In this document: piece by piece, positions 32,200 to 41,593 of the stretch
Position numbering within the stretch: the stretch's first letter is position 1
Layout: every line of letters starts with the position of its first letter
Source: an uncultured Ignavibacteria bacterium
Lineage (GTDB): Bacteria > Bacteroidota > Ignavibacteria > Kapaibacteriales > Kapaibacteriaceae
Assembly: GCA_903939735.1 (NCBI GenBank)
Contig: CAJAIA010000003.1
Coordinates: 62,001-126,000, forward strand
DNA: 64,000 nt
Direction of reading: 5' to 3'
Translations under genes and position numbers: made by a program
The notes under the pieces: generated by a model
What the model saw: the letters and a program-made list of their open reading frames with translations, nothing else
Databases searched by the model: none
Told to the model about the DNA's origin: nothing

Positions 32200-34857
32200 A
32201 TGCAAACCAACGTCAGAACGCCTCAGTCGATATTCATGATGCCACAAAGGTTGCTGGTACCGTTGTTCCAGCGCCCGTATGTGTGGAATGAAGAGCTTCA
32301 GTGGGAGCCATTGTGGCGTGATATAGAGCGAGTATCAAACAGGCTATTGACATCGCCGAATGAAGCGACGCCGCACTTTATCGGTGCTATCGTCATTCAG
32401 ATGCAGACGACGAAGGTTGGTGATATCCCTGAGTATGCTGTCATTGATGGTCAGCAGCGTCTTACAACGCTCCAAATCCTACTCGATGCGTTGCATGCGC
32501 AATGTGTGCAGGTGCAGGCACTTGCGCCTGCAGCTCGACTTGAAGAACTCGTCGAGAACAAATCAGCCTATTGCAAGCATCCCGAAGACCGATACAAGGT
32601 ATGGCCGACTAATCGAGACCGTCCCGCGTTTAACGAGGTCATGTCGGCAGCATCACCAGTGGACTACGATGGACTCGAGTATAACCAAGCTCGACTTGTG
32701 CATGCGCACAAGTTCTTCTTTGAGCAAGCGGCCGAGTACATGCAGGCAGAGGGTGCCGATCGATTGCAGGATCGAGCAAATGTACTTGAGCGTGCTGTGC
32801 GCGAGCTCTTACAGATGGTCGTCATTGAGCTAAACGCCGATGAGAATGCCCAGGAGATCTTTGAGACGCTGAATGCACGAGGCTCTCTCCTCACAGCAGC
32901 GGATCTCATCAAGAACTTCATCTTCCAGCGCTTGCTCGAAGATGGCGCCGACGTAGAATCAGCCTACAACAACTATTGGAAAGAGTTCGAAACACCATTC
33001 TGGGAAGAAGAGGTCTCGATGGGACGTCTCATCTATTCCCGCGCCTCGGTGTTTCTTGGTCATTGGTTAATGGCTAAAACTGGCGAAGAGATTGTTGCCA
33101 GAGAAGTCTTTTCCCGGTTCAAATCGTATGCCTTGCATGACACCCGTTTAGCGATGATGGATCTGCTGAAGCAGATTCACACGGCATCACACCTATACAG
33201 AGAGTTTATTGAGGCTGGCACAACGAAGCTGCCGTCGATGACACGGCGTGACTTGTTCTGTTACCGGACTACGGTACTGGAATCAGACATGATTCGTGTG
33301 CTACTGCTATGGTTGTACGATCCGGAACTTCAAAAGATCGACCCGATACCTGATGAGCGTCTCGATAGGTGTCTTCAGGTGCTCGAGACATGGTTTATGC
33401 GTCGCATGTTTGTGCGTGCAACATCAAAGTCGATCACAAAAACACTGGTCGGTTTGGTAGCGAATCTCAATGTGGCAGGCCGTTCGAGTGCGGACGATGT
33501 GATCGAACAGTACTTGATATCACAACAAAGCAACGGCAGCTTCTTGCCCGACGATGATCACCTCGTTTCTGAGCTGCGCAATACAGCCACCTACCGCCGC
33601 ATGCATAAAGGACGTCTGCGCATGGTGATGGAAGCCATTGAGGATCACTTGAATGGATACAAAACAGGTGGGAAGCCACTCGCAGCTAATCGTGTCACGA
33701 AGTACACGCTTACAATTGAGCATCTAATGCCACAGAAGTGGGAGGCATCGTGGCCTGCATCTCCAGATGGTGATTCAGATGCGCGTCTCACGCGTATCCA
33801 TCAGCTTGGCAATCTTGCACTCACTACTCAGTCGCTGAACTCCAGCGTCTCGAACGGTCCGTGGTCTGGTGCAACTGGCAAGCGAAAGGCCCTCCAGAAA
33901 CATGGCTTCTTGGCATCTACAGCAGATCTATTGCGTGATGAGCAACATGATTGGACCGATGCTGACATCGATGCACGCACAAGTAAGATGATCGACGCCA
34001 TACTTGAGATCTGGCCTACTCCACCAGGGTATCGCGCTCAGGTAGAAGGCGAAGCTGAAGATCGTGCGCGTCGCGTAGATGTACGCGATCTGATGAATAT
34101 TGGATTGCTACATCCAGGGCAGCGCCTCTATGCACTGCGTACAAAGTACCACGATGTAGTAGCATACATCACCACCGATGGCCGAATCGCAATCGGTGAT
34201 GATCTCTACGATTCACCTTCAGCGGCGGGCTATGGGGTTCGCAAGAAAAGCACAAACGGTTGGGTGTTTTGGACCACAGATGAACAGCGGAAGAAATCGT
34301 TGAGATTGTATCGTAGAGTGTATCTGCAGAAAAGCTCAAATGAGATTACTGCTGATTTCAACATTGATGAAGCAATTGATGACATACGCGATTCCCCTGA
34401 TGGTGGATTTGGATCTCAAGTCGACCTATGGCTGCAGTATTGGAGAGAGCTCAAGTCGTACTTCGATGATTGTGACTTTCCCGTCAGTTTGCCAACACCA
34501 CTTCGACAGAACTGGCTGAATGTAGCCATTGGCAGATCAAACTGTTGGTTGGCGATGTCGGTTTGGTCGCGGAATACAATGCTCGACGATTCGGGTCCTG
34601 GCATCGGCGCTACGCTCATTATTAATCGTCCGAATTGGTTTGAAGAACTCCTCAAGCACCGTGCTGAAATCGAGCAAGCATTTGGTGCACAGTTAGACTG
34701 GGACGAAAAGGAAGGACGAAAACAACGATTCATCAGTACTCGCACGAAACTCGACCCTACGAACAAAGTGAACTGGTCAGATTGCTTCGAGTGGCACCTC
34801 GAGAACATATCGAAGCTCCGTGCAGTCCTTCAGCCGTATGTGAGGGAGCTGGAGTGA
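32200..34857 (+). CDS. GmrSD-like DUF262/DUF1524 nuclease
   Basis: 885 residues from ATG 32200; the frame is open 26 codons upstream but that part reads through the intergenic repeats. The N-terminal DUF262 domain carries the hallmark DGQQR (about residues 83-87) and FQRPYVWN. The DUF1524 domain follows around residues 500-560 with IEHLMPQKW (first His of a His-Me/HNH site) and LGNLALTTQSLNSSVSN (metal-site Asn). In GmrSD these domains together hydrolyse NTP and cut glucosylated-hydroxymethylcytosine DNA. A further C-terminal part (about 640-885) resembles DUF4268-like substrate sensing. It is likely a type IV restriction enzyme against modified phage DNA. Confidence 0.88.
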   Translation: MQTNVRTPQSIFMMPQRLLVPLFQRPYVWNEELQWEPLWRDIERVSNRLLTSPNEATPHFIGAIVIQMQTTKVGDIPEYAVIDGQQRLTTLQILLDALHAQCVQVQALAPAARLEELVENKSAYCKHPEDRYKVWPTNRDRPAFNEVMSAASPVDYDGLEYNQARLVHAHKFFFEQAAEYMQAEGADRLQDRANVLERAVRELLQMVVIELNADENAQEIFETLNARGSLLTAADLIKNFIFQRLLEDGADVESAYNNYWKEFETPFWEEEVSMGRLIYSRASVFLGHWLMAKTGEEIVAREVFSRFKSYALHDTRLAMMDLLKQIHTASHLYREFIEAGTTKLPSMTRRDLFCYRTTVLESDMIRVLLLWLYDPELQKIDPIPDERLDRCLQVLETWFMRRMFVRATSKSITKTLVGLVANLNVAGRSSADDVIEQYLISQQSNGSFLPDDDHLVSELRNTATYRRMHKGRLRMVMEAIEDHLNGYKTGGKPLAANRVTKYTLTIEHLMPQKWEASWPASPDGDSDARLTRIHQLGNLALTTQSLNSSVSNGPWSGATGKRKALQKHGFLASTADLLRDEQHDWTDADIDARTSKMIDAILEIWPTPPGYRAQVEGEAEDRARRVDVRDLMNIGLLHPGQRLYALRTKYHDVVAYITTDGRIAIGDDLYDSPSAAGYGVRKKSTNGWVFWTTDEQRKKSLRLYRRVYLQKSSNEITADFNIDEAIDDIRDSPDGGFGSQVDLWLQYWRELKSYFDDCDFPVSLPTPLRQNWLNVAIGRSNCWLAMSVWSRNTMLDDSGPGIGATLIINRPNWFEELLKHRAEIEQAFGAQLDWDEKEGRKQRFISTRTKLDPTNKVNWSDCFEWHLENISKLRAVLQPYVRELE

Positions 34858-34907
34858 TGAGGTTACGCATCATCCGAATGAAGGATGTGATGGGGAAGAG
34901 GCCATAA
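34857..34907 (+). other. 16-codon mini-ORF linking two restriction genes
   Basis: ATG 34857 overlaps the TGA of the DUF262 gene (TGATG) and its TAA at 34905 stands one base before the ATG of the EVE-HNH gene. The peptide would be MRLRIIRMKDVMGKRP. A GGGAAGAGG ribosome-binding site for the next gene lies inside it. It may serve as a translational coupler; it could also be a coincidence of a 50-base spacer. Confidence 0.35.
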
Positions 34908-34908
34908 C

Positions 34909-35880
34909 ATGCGTTTCCATTGGGTTAGCCAAAACAAGACAGGCAACGAAGAGGTTGCTGGTGGTTACATGTGGTGTCCTAAGTCAAACAAGAACGGCAC
35001 GAGGAATCCGAACTATGAAATGATGCGAAATGCTCAAGCCGGCGATCTGGTTTTTTCATTTCGGAATATGCGGATCACGCATATCGGAGTAGTAGTATCG
35101 GAGTGCTTCGAGGCACGCAAGCCGGTTGACTTTGGTGAGCGGGGAAATGCATGGGCTGATATAGGTTGGAAGGTGCTGGTCGAGTATGAGACGGTTCCTA
35201 GTGGCGTTGTTCCAGCAATGCATATGGATGTTCTTAGACCACTCCTTCCATCGAAGTACTCGCCATTACAGAATGATGGACGCGGAAATCAGATGTACTT
35301 CACGACGTTGCCAGAAGAACTCGGTCTCATGCTGTTGAGTCTTGCGAGCTTTACTCCTGACATGGTGCGTGTGCTCGTAATGATGGTTCAGGGGGCTATC
35401 GATCGTTCAAGCTTCGCGATCGCTGCAGAAGCGGAAGAGATCCGCAAGCTTGATGCGAAGATGATCGTCACTAAGGAAATACCTGAGACGCAGAAACAAG
35501 CGCTCATCAACGCACGCATTGGACAAGGTACGTTCCGCGATGCGGTGTTTGTGCTGGAACCGCGATGCCGAGTTACGAAGGTCGACGATCCGAAGTTCCT
35601 GCGCGCAAGTCATATCAAACCATGGCGAGTAAGCAATGATCAGGAACGGTTGGATGGGCATAACGGACTGATGCTCGCACCTAACGTCGATCTCCTTTTT
35701 GATCAGGGGTACATCACGTTCGAATCATCAGGTGAGCTCATTACCTCACCACGTGTTGCCTCGCAAACATGGCAGCAGCTCGGAATTCCACACAACCAAA
35801 AGTTCAACGCAGGCGGGTTCAGTCGTGAACAACAACAGTACTTGGAGTATCACAGATCTGTGTTGTTTCGTGCTGTGTGA
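34909..35880 (+). CDS. EVE-HNH modification-dependent nuclease
   Basis: 323 residues. The N-terminal ~115 residues form an EVE/PUA-like domain (FHWVSQNKTGNEEVAGGYMW, AQAGDLVFSF, ITHIGVVVSEC), which binds modified cytosines in known proteins. The C-terminal part has an HNH_2 nuclease: RASHIKPWR (about residue 233) and DGHNGLMLAPNVDLLFDQGYI. This matches EVE-HNH enzymes that cut DNA with 5-methyl- or 5-hydroxymethylcytosine. Placed 51 bases after the DUF262/DUF1524 gene, it gives two nucleases for modified DNA in one operon. The 68-base gap before mod includes no clear terminator. Confidence 0.86.
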   Translation: MRFHWVSQNKTGNEEVAGGYMWCPKSNKNGTRNPNYEMMRNAQAGDLVFSFRNMRITHIGVVVSECFEARKPVDFGERGNAWADIGWKVLVEYETVPSGVVPAMHMDVLRPLLPSKYSPLQNDGRGNQMYFTTLPEELGLMLLSLASFTPDMVRVLVMMVQGAIDRSSFAIAAEAEEIRKLDAKMIVTKEIPETQKQALINARIGQGTFRDAVFVLEPRCRVTKVDDPKFLRASHIKPWRVSNDQERLDGHNGLMLAPNVDLLFDQGYITFESSGELITSPRVASQTWQQLGIPHNQKFNAGGFSREQQQYLEYHRSVLFRAV

Positions 35881-35948
35881 GTAGCTGACAAGTTCATCCC
35901 TAAAAATCTTGTAGGTTGCTCCATCATTCTACCTGACACCTATTAGCT

Positions 35949-38795
35949 ATGGCAAAGAAGACAACGCAGAGTGCATCAAGCGGTGGGGCACCAATCCTTT
36001 CCTATCGGCACGACGATCAAAAGCGCAAGAATATTCCCGAGGTGGGGCTGGTGTCGGTAGCGGCCGACCCCGAGTCGTTGCCTACTACATGGGTATACGA
36101 TCCGCATATCGATCCTGCGCTGCAGTTCGATAGCGCCCGCGCCCAGATCGAGAAGCTGATCGATACGGCCCTGGCCAGTAACGATGCCGAGACGATGCGA
36201 GCCGCTCTGCAGGAGCTGAAGCGTATGCAACAGCCATACCTCAACTGGACGGGGAAGGCCGAGCGGACGTCGTTCGAAGTGGATACGGTGTCCCTACACG
36301 TGCACGAACGCATTGATCCCGCCAGTATCCTTTCGGCCCTCCAGACCCAGGTGAAGGGGGCTACGAATATGTCGCAGCTGATGCAGATGGGCTTGTTCTC
36401 GGCGCCGTTCGAAGACCTGCCGCTGCGCGATGCTATCAGCTTTTACAAGCATGACAAAGGCTGGAGCAACCGTCTGATCGCCGGGGACTCCCTGCTAGTG
36501 ATGAACTCGCTGATTCAGAAGGAAAGCATGGCCGGTCAGGTGCAGATGATCTACATCGATCCTCCCTACGGCATCAAGTATGGCAGCAACTTCCAGCCGT
36601 TTGTGAATAAGCGGGATGTGAAGGATGGCAAAGACGAAGACCTGACGCAAGAACCGGAGATGATCAAGGCCTTCCGCGATACGTGGGAGCTGGGAATCCA
36701 CTCATACCTGACGTACCTGCGCGACCGCCTACTGCTTGCCCGAGAGCTACTGAGCGAGACGGGAAGCGTGTTTGTGCAGATCTCGGATGAGAATGTGCAC
36801 CACGTGCGGGAGCTTATGGATGAGGTGTTTGGGGTGGAGAATTTCGTGAGTGAAATTGCTGTGCGTAAGACAACATCTAGTACCTCTTCAAGATTATCAA
36901 CTGTATATGACTTGATTGTCTGGTACGCAAAATCCGAGAAACTCAAGTATCGTCAGCTGTTTCGTAGTAAAGATGATAACGTGGGCTCCTCGGCATATCG
37001 TGACTCTGAAATTGGCCGATACACAACAAGTGGCCTCACCTCTCAAAACCCGGGGTCACGCTACACAATTCGTCTATTGGGTAAGGACTACATAGCAAAC
37101 CCAGGGTGGTGGAAGACATCAGAAGTCAGCATGACGAGAGTGGCGCGGAGCGGTCGTCTCGTTTCCACGCAAGGTAGTGTTAGATACATCAGATTGCTCT
37201 CTGACTTTGTCGTCTTTGCGCTCGATAATCTATGGAACGAAACGGCCGGCGATACTGAAAAGACCTATGTAGTTCAGACTTCAACATCAGTCATTCAACG
37301 CTGCCTCCTCATGACCACCGACCCCGGCGACCTTGTGCTGGACATCACGTGTGGTTCGGGTACCACGGCCGTTGTGGCCGAAAAATGGGGACGCCGTTGG
37401 ATGACGTGCGACACTTCACGTGTTGCCATCACGCTTGCCAAGCAGCGACTGATGACGGCCTCGTTCCCGTATTACGAACTGCGCTATCCGAACGAAGGTC
37501 TGCGTGGAGGCTTTATCTACGACACCGTACCGCACGTAACGCTCAAGAGCATTGCCAACAATGCCGAGATCGACGTGATCTACGAGCAGATGCATCCGGC
37601 AATCGAGCAGGCGCTGGCAAACCTGAATGCTACTTTGCAGCGCGACGCTACGGGCATACCGTACGCTGTTACCGAAGGCGTCCGCAAAAAGAAAACTATC
37701 ACCCTAGGCGGTACCGAAGCGTTGTTCGAATGGGAAGTGCCCTTCGACCTGCCCGAGGCCTGGCCTGCGAGCTGCAATGCCCCCTTCATGGCTTTTCGTG
37801 CAGCGCGGATTGCCATGCAAAAGGCCATGGATGCGAGTATTGCGGCCCATGCCGACCAGGAAGTGCTGTACGACAAGCCGAAAGAAAACAAGAAGAAGCT
37901 GCGCATTACCGGCCCCTTTACCGTAGAGGCCGTGCCGTTTCCGTCGGTGATGAGCATCGACGATGTGCCGCCGCCCATCGAGCCCGATGCGTCCATTGCG
38001 CGGCAGGGCGAAACCTCGCGTCAGACCATGTGGCGCGACGAACTGCTGAAGACCGGCGTGCGGGGTAAGGGCGGACAGCGCATTGAGTTTTCATCGATGG
38101 AAACCCTGCCCGACCTCCGCTACATTCATGGCGTTGCCATCACCAAAGACACCGGCGAACGTGTACTGGTGAGTTTTGGTCCAGACCACGGCGCCCTCGA
38201 ACAACGTCAGGTAGAGCAGGCCATCACCGACGCCCGACGGTATGGACCGGGCTTTACGCTACTCCTGTTCTGCGCCTTTACCTTCGATCCTGAGGCCGCC
38301 AAGGACATCGACGAGATGGACTATCCCGGTGTGAAGATGCTGAAGGTGCAGATGAACACCGACCTGCTTACCGAGGACCTGAAGAAGGGCGGCAAGAGCA
38401 ACCAAAGCTTCTGGCTTATGGGTCAGCCCGACGTAGAGCTACGCAAGCGTAAGGACGGTCTGTACGAAGTAGAGGTACGCGGCTTTGACTACTTCGACAC
38501 CGCCACCGGCGAGCTCAAGAGTGGCGGCACGCGCAACATTGCCATGTGGATGCTGGACACCGACTACGACAACCGCTCGCTGTTCCCACGTCAGGTGTTC
38601 TTCCCGATGGCTGGAGACAAAGACGGCTGGAACCGCTTAAAGAAAACCATTCGCGCCGAACTCGACGAATCCCGTATCGACGCCTTCCACGGCACCGTCT
38701 CGCTGCCCTTCGAGCCCGGCACTCACCGCACCGTAGCCGTCAAGATCGTTGACGATCGTGGCATCGAGAGTTTGAAGATTGTGAAGGTGGGGTAA
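35949..38795 (+). CDS. mod: Type III-like DNA adenine methyltransferase (Mod)
   Basis: 948 residues. Catalytic motif IV DPPY stands at residues 204-207 and the SAM-binding motif DITCGSGT follows at about 465, the beta-class order of type III Mod enzymes. Between them (residues ~298-450, bases ~36840-37300) lies the target recognition domain, where base composition turns visibly AT-rich compared with GC-rich flanks, suggesting domain exchange. The 400-residue C-terminus is longer than in EcoP15I Mod. Mod sets sequence specificity and methylates adenine to protect self DNA. Res begins 4 bases after its stop. Codon use in the flanks is GC-richer than in neighbouring genes. Confidence 0.92.
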   Translation: MAKKTTQSASSGGAPILSYRHDDQKRKNIPEVGLVSVAADPESLPTTWVYDPHIDPALQFDSARAQIEKLIDTALASNDAETMRAALQELKRMQQPYLNWTGKAERTSFEVDTVSLHVHERIDPASILSALQTQVKGATNMSQLMQMGLFSAPFEDLPLRDAISFYKHDKGWSNRLIAGDSLLVMNSLIQKESMAGQVQMIYIDPPYGIKYGSNFQPFVNKRDVKDGKDEDLTQEPEMIKAFRDTWELGIHSYLTYLRDRLLLARELLSETGSVFVQISDENVHHVRELMDEVFGVENFVSEIAVRKTTSSTSSRLSTVYDLIVWYAKSEKLKYRQLFRSKDDNVGSSAYRDSEIGRYTTSGLTSQNPGSRYTIRLLGKDYIANPGWWKTSEVSMTRVARSGRLVSTQGSVRYIRLLSDFVVFALDNLWNETAGDTEKTYVVQTSTSVIQRCLLMTTDPGDLVLDITCGSGTTAVVAEKWGRRWMTCDTSRVAITLAKQRLMTASFPYYELRYPNEGLRGGFIYDTVPHVTLKSIANNAEIDVIYEQMHPAIEQALANLNATLQRDATGIPYAVTEGVRKKKTITLGGTEALFEWEVPFDLPEAWPASCNAPFMAFRAARIAMQKAMDASIAAHADQEVLYDKPKENKKKLRITGPFTVEAVPFPSVMSIDDVPPPIEPDASIARQGETSRQTMWRDELLKTGVRGKGGQRIEFSSMETLPDLRYIHGVAITKDTGERVLVSFGPDHGALEQRQVEQAITDARRYGPGFTLLLFCAFTFDPEAAKDIDEMDYPGVKMLKVQMNTDLLTEDLKKGGKSNQSFWLMGQPDVELRKRKDGLYEVEVRGFDYFDTATGELKSGGTRNIAMWMLDTDYDNRSLFPRQVFFPMAGDKDGWNRLKKTIRAELDESRIDAFHGTVSLPFEPGTHRTVAVKIVDDRGIESLKIVKVG

Positions 38796-38799
38796 GACG

Positions 38800-41583
38800 A
38801 TGACATCCAAATCCCTCATCATCAATTCACCCTACGAGCGACCTACACGCTGGTGGGAGGACTATCAAGGTCAGCTGCGTCCGGCCGAAGGCAGGCGTCC
38901 TGCGGCGTATGAGATCTTTGACCCGAGAGCAAACACCAAGCGTACTGCGGAGCTCGAACTGGTAAACCGCATCCGTGAACGCGTTGATGCATGGCGCGAG
39001 GCGGAGTACCCGGGCGTCACGAACATCACGCGTGAGCTGTTGCGACACTGGCACGACCGCACAGCTCGGCAGCATCCGTTTTTCTTCTGTCAGCTCGAGG
39101 CGATTGAAACACTCATCTGGTGGGTTGAAGCGCCAGCTAACGCAAAGCAAGGCATTCACGTGCCGGGTGATGGCGGTCCCTTCGAACGTATTTGCAACAA
39201 GATGGCTACGGGGTCGGGCAAGACCACTGTGATGTCTATGATCATCACGTGGCAAGTGCTCAATGCAGTCACGTTTCCGAAGGAAACGAAGAGATTCTCA
39301 AAGGCCGTCTTCATTGTTGCACCGGGCATTACAGTCAAAGACCGTTTGCGTGTTTTGTTACCGGGCGAGCCCGACAACGCCTATGATCAGTTCGGACTGT
39401 GTCCGACGTCGGCCATGCGGCAGCGCTTGAACCAGGCCGTGATCCTGATTGAGAACTGGCACACGTTGATGCCGCTGAAGGAGCAGTCGCGGTCGGTGAT
39501 AAAGAAGGGTAAGGAAAGCGACAAAGCATACGTGCGTCGCGTACTCGGGACGTTGAGTCAGCACAAGGACATCATCGTTATCAACGATGAGGCCCATCAC
39601 GCATATCGCGTGCCGGCGGATGTTAAGATCAGCAAGAAAGAGGCCGAGGAGGCAGGCACCGATCTCGAAGAGGCAACGCGGTGGGTCGAGGGTTTGGACC
39701 GCATACATGGTCAGCTGCGCGTTAACCGCTGCTTCGACCTTTCAGCTACTCCCTTTGCGCCGACGGGCAAGAAAAGCACCGAGCAAGGTCTGTTCACGTG
39801 GATTGTATCCGACTTCGGATTGAACGATGCCATTGAATCCGGTCTTGTTAAGACACCTCGTGTCGTGGTCCGCGACGGAATGATCCCGAACACCTCCGAT
39901 CTGAAGCCAAAGCTCTATCACCTGTATCGTGAAGATTCGGTTTCCGAAGATCTAAATCAGAAAAAGGCAGAGCCCCACACACCATTGCCAATGCTTGTGC
40001 AGCAGGCGTATCGTCTGCTTGCGGCCGACTGGAAGGTTGCTGCCGAGGATTGGAAGCGGGCTGGGCATCTCACACCTCCTGTGATGCTGACTGTCTGCAA
40101 TCGCACTGAGACAGCTGCTCGTGTTGAGCACTTTCTCAACAGTGAGAGCACACTTATTCCTGAGCTTCGCGCACCGGACCGCACACTGCGTGTTGATTCA
40201 ACAGTGCTGAGCAAGGCGGAGTTGGGCGAAACATCCGGCACCGACAAAGACTACGAGGCAAAGCTTCGGTCAATCGTCGAAGCAAGCGAGCTCCCACGGG
40301 ATACGAAGGAACGTCTCCTGGAATTGAAGAAGGAGGAGCTCCTCCGCGAAATGGTTGACAGTGTCGGAAAGCCAGGCAAAGCTGGACAGGAGTTACAGAG
40401 TGTGATTTCTGTTGCCATGCTCAGCGAAGGATGGGATGCGAAGAACGTCACGCACATCATGGGACTCCGTGCGTTTACGAGTCAGCTCTTGTGCGAACAA
40501 GTTATTGGTCGTGGACTTCGTCGCGTGAGTTATGATGTAGATGAAGAAACCGGTCTGTACAAACCCGAATACGTCAACGTGTTTGGTGTGCCCCTTTCCA
40601 TCTTCGTTGATGATGAAGGGGGCGAGGCACCGCCACCGGCAAAGGCATCGCATCAGATCAATGTCGACGCCGACAAGGCCGAGCATGAGATCACGTGGCC
40701 CAACGTTGTGCGTGTTGAATACACAGTAAAACCCAAGCTATCCTTGGACTGGGATAGCGTTGAGCCATACACTATTGATCCTGTGACCGTGCCCATACGT
40801 GCCGAGATAGCACCTGCATTGGGAGGTGCCGAGGACTTTTCGCGAGTAACAGATATCGACCTTGCGATGCTGCCAGAGGAGTTCCGTCTGCAGCGGCTTG
40901 TGTTCCTCGCTGCACGCGAGGCAGTTACTGCGTTGGAGGCAGGTTTCCCCGGCAGGCGTGATTATTTGATGCTGCAGCTCGTGACGATCATCGAGCAGTT
41001 TGCTACGTCCGATAAGCTCATCATCAAAGGCGTAACAGGTGAAGACGATGTTCGTCGTCGATTGATTATCGGGCAGTGTCTGACGGCGATCGTGCAGCAC
41101 ATCCTTGCGCAGATCCACATACAGAATCTGGAGTCAACCGACCTAGTCTTCGACGATAACCCGATCGGCACAACGCGTGATATGCGTACATGGTATACGT
41201 CACGAACGACACGTCCAGCGATGCGTTCGCACATAAACCTCGTGGTAACTGATGGGGCGTGGGAGTCGTTTGTTGCTAACGCACTTGATGACGAGAAGCA
41301 AACAGCAGTGCACTCATGGGCCAAGAATGATCATCTCGGATTTTACATTTCCTATCTGTGGAAGGGGTCACGCAGACGCTATTTGCCCGACTTCCTCATC
41401 CGACTATCGTCGGGCGAGATGCTCGTGCTAGAGGTAAAGGGTGAGCCAACCGAGGAGAGTCGTGCCAAGAAGCGAGCTCTTGAGTCGTGGATTGACGCTG
41501 TGAATACCTATGGAAGCTTCGGACGCTGGCGTTCAGCCGAGATCACCGAGCTTTCCGAGCTGAACGCACTACTAAACACATAA
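38800..41583 (+). CDS. res: Type III-like restriction helicase-endonuclease (Res)
   Basis: 927 residues, SF2 helicase: Walker A MATGSGKT (about residues 135-142), DEAH box in VINDEAHHAY (about 262-266), SAT motif in DLSATPF and the helicase C-terminal arginine finger region QVIGRGLRR (about 567). A PD-(D/E)XK nuclease closes the protein: LPDFLIRL and LVLEVKG (about 865-879). It resembles the BPTD_3080-type Res proteins. With Mod it would translocate or switch on unmethylated sites and cut the DNA. Starts 4 bases after mod; the EVE-HNH gene follows after 10 bases. Confidence 0.92.
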   Translation: MTSKSLIINSPYERPTRWWEDYQGQLRPAEGRRPAAYEIFDPRANTKRTAELELVNRIRERVDAWREAEYPGVTNITRELLRHWHDRTARQHPFFFCQLEAIETLIWWVEAPANAKQGIHVPGDGGPFERICNKMATGSGKTTVMSMIITWQVLNAVTFPKETKRFSKAVFIVAPGITVKDRLRVLLPGEPDNAYDQFGLCPTSAMRQRLNQAVILIENWHTLMPLKEQSRSVIKKGKESDKAYVRRVLGTLSQHKDIIVINDEAHHAYRVPADVKISKKEAEEAGTDLEEATRWVEGLDRIHGQLRVNRCFDLSATPFAPTGKKSTEQGLFTWIVSDFGLNDAIESGLVKTPRVVVRDGMIPNTSDLKPKLYHLYREDSVSEDLNQKKAEPHTPLPMLVQQAYRLLAADWKVAAEDWKRAGHLTPPVMLTVCNRTETAARVEHFLNSESTLIPELRAPDRTLRVDSTVLSKAELGETSGTDKDYEAKLRSIVEASELPRDTKERLLELKKEELLREMVDSVGKPGKAGQELQSVISVAMLSEGWDAKNVTHIMGLRAFTSQLLCEQVIGRGLRRVSYDVDEETGLYKPEYVNVFGVPLSIFVDDEGGEAPPPAKASHQINVDADKAEHEITWPNVVRVEYTVKPKLSLDWDSVEPYTIDPVTVPIRAEIAPALGGAEDFSRVTDIDLAMLPEEFRLQRLVFLAAREAVTALEAGFPGRRDYLMLQLVTIIEQFATSDKLIIKGVTGEDDVRRRLIIGQCLTAIVQHILAQIHIQNLESTDLVFDDNPIGTTRDMRTWYTSRTTRPAMRSHINLVVTDGAWESFVANALDDEKQTAVHSWAKNDHLGFYISYLWKGSRRRYLPDFLIRLSSGEMLVLEVKGEPTEESRAKKRALESWIDAVNTYGSFGRWRSAEITELSELNALLNT

Positions 41584-41593
41584 GCCCCTTTAC

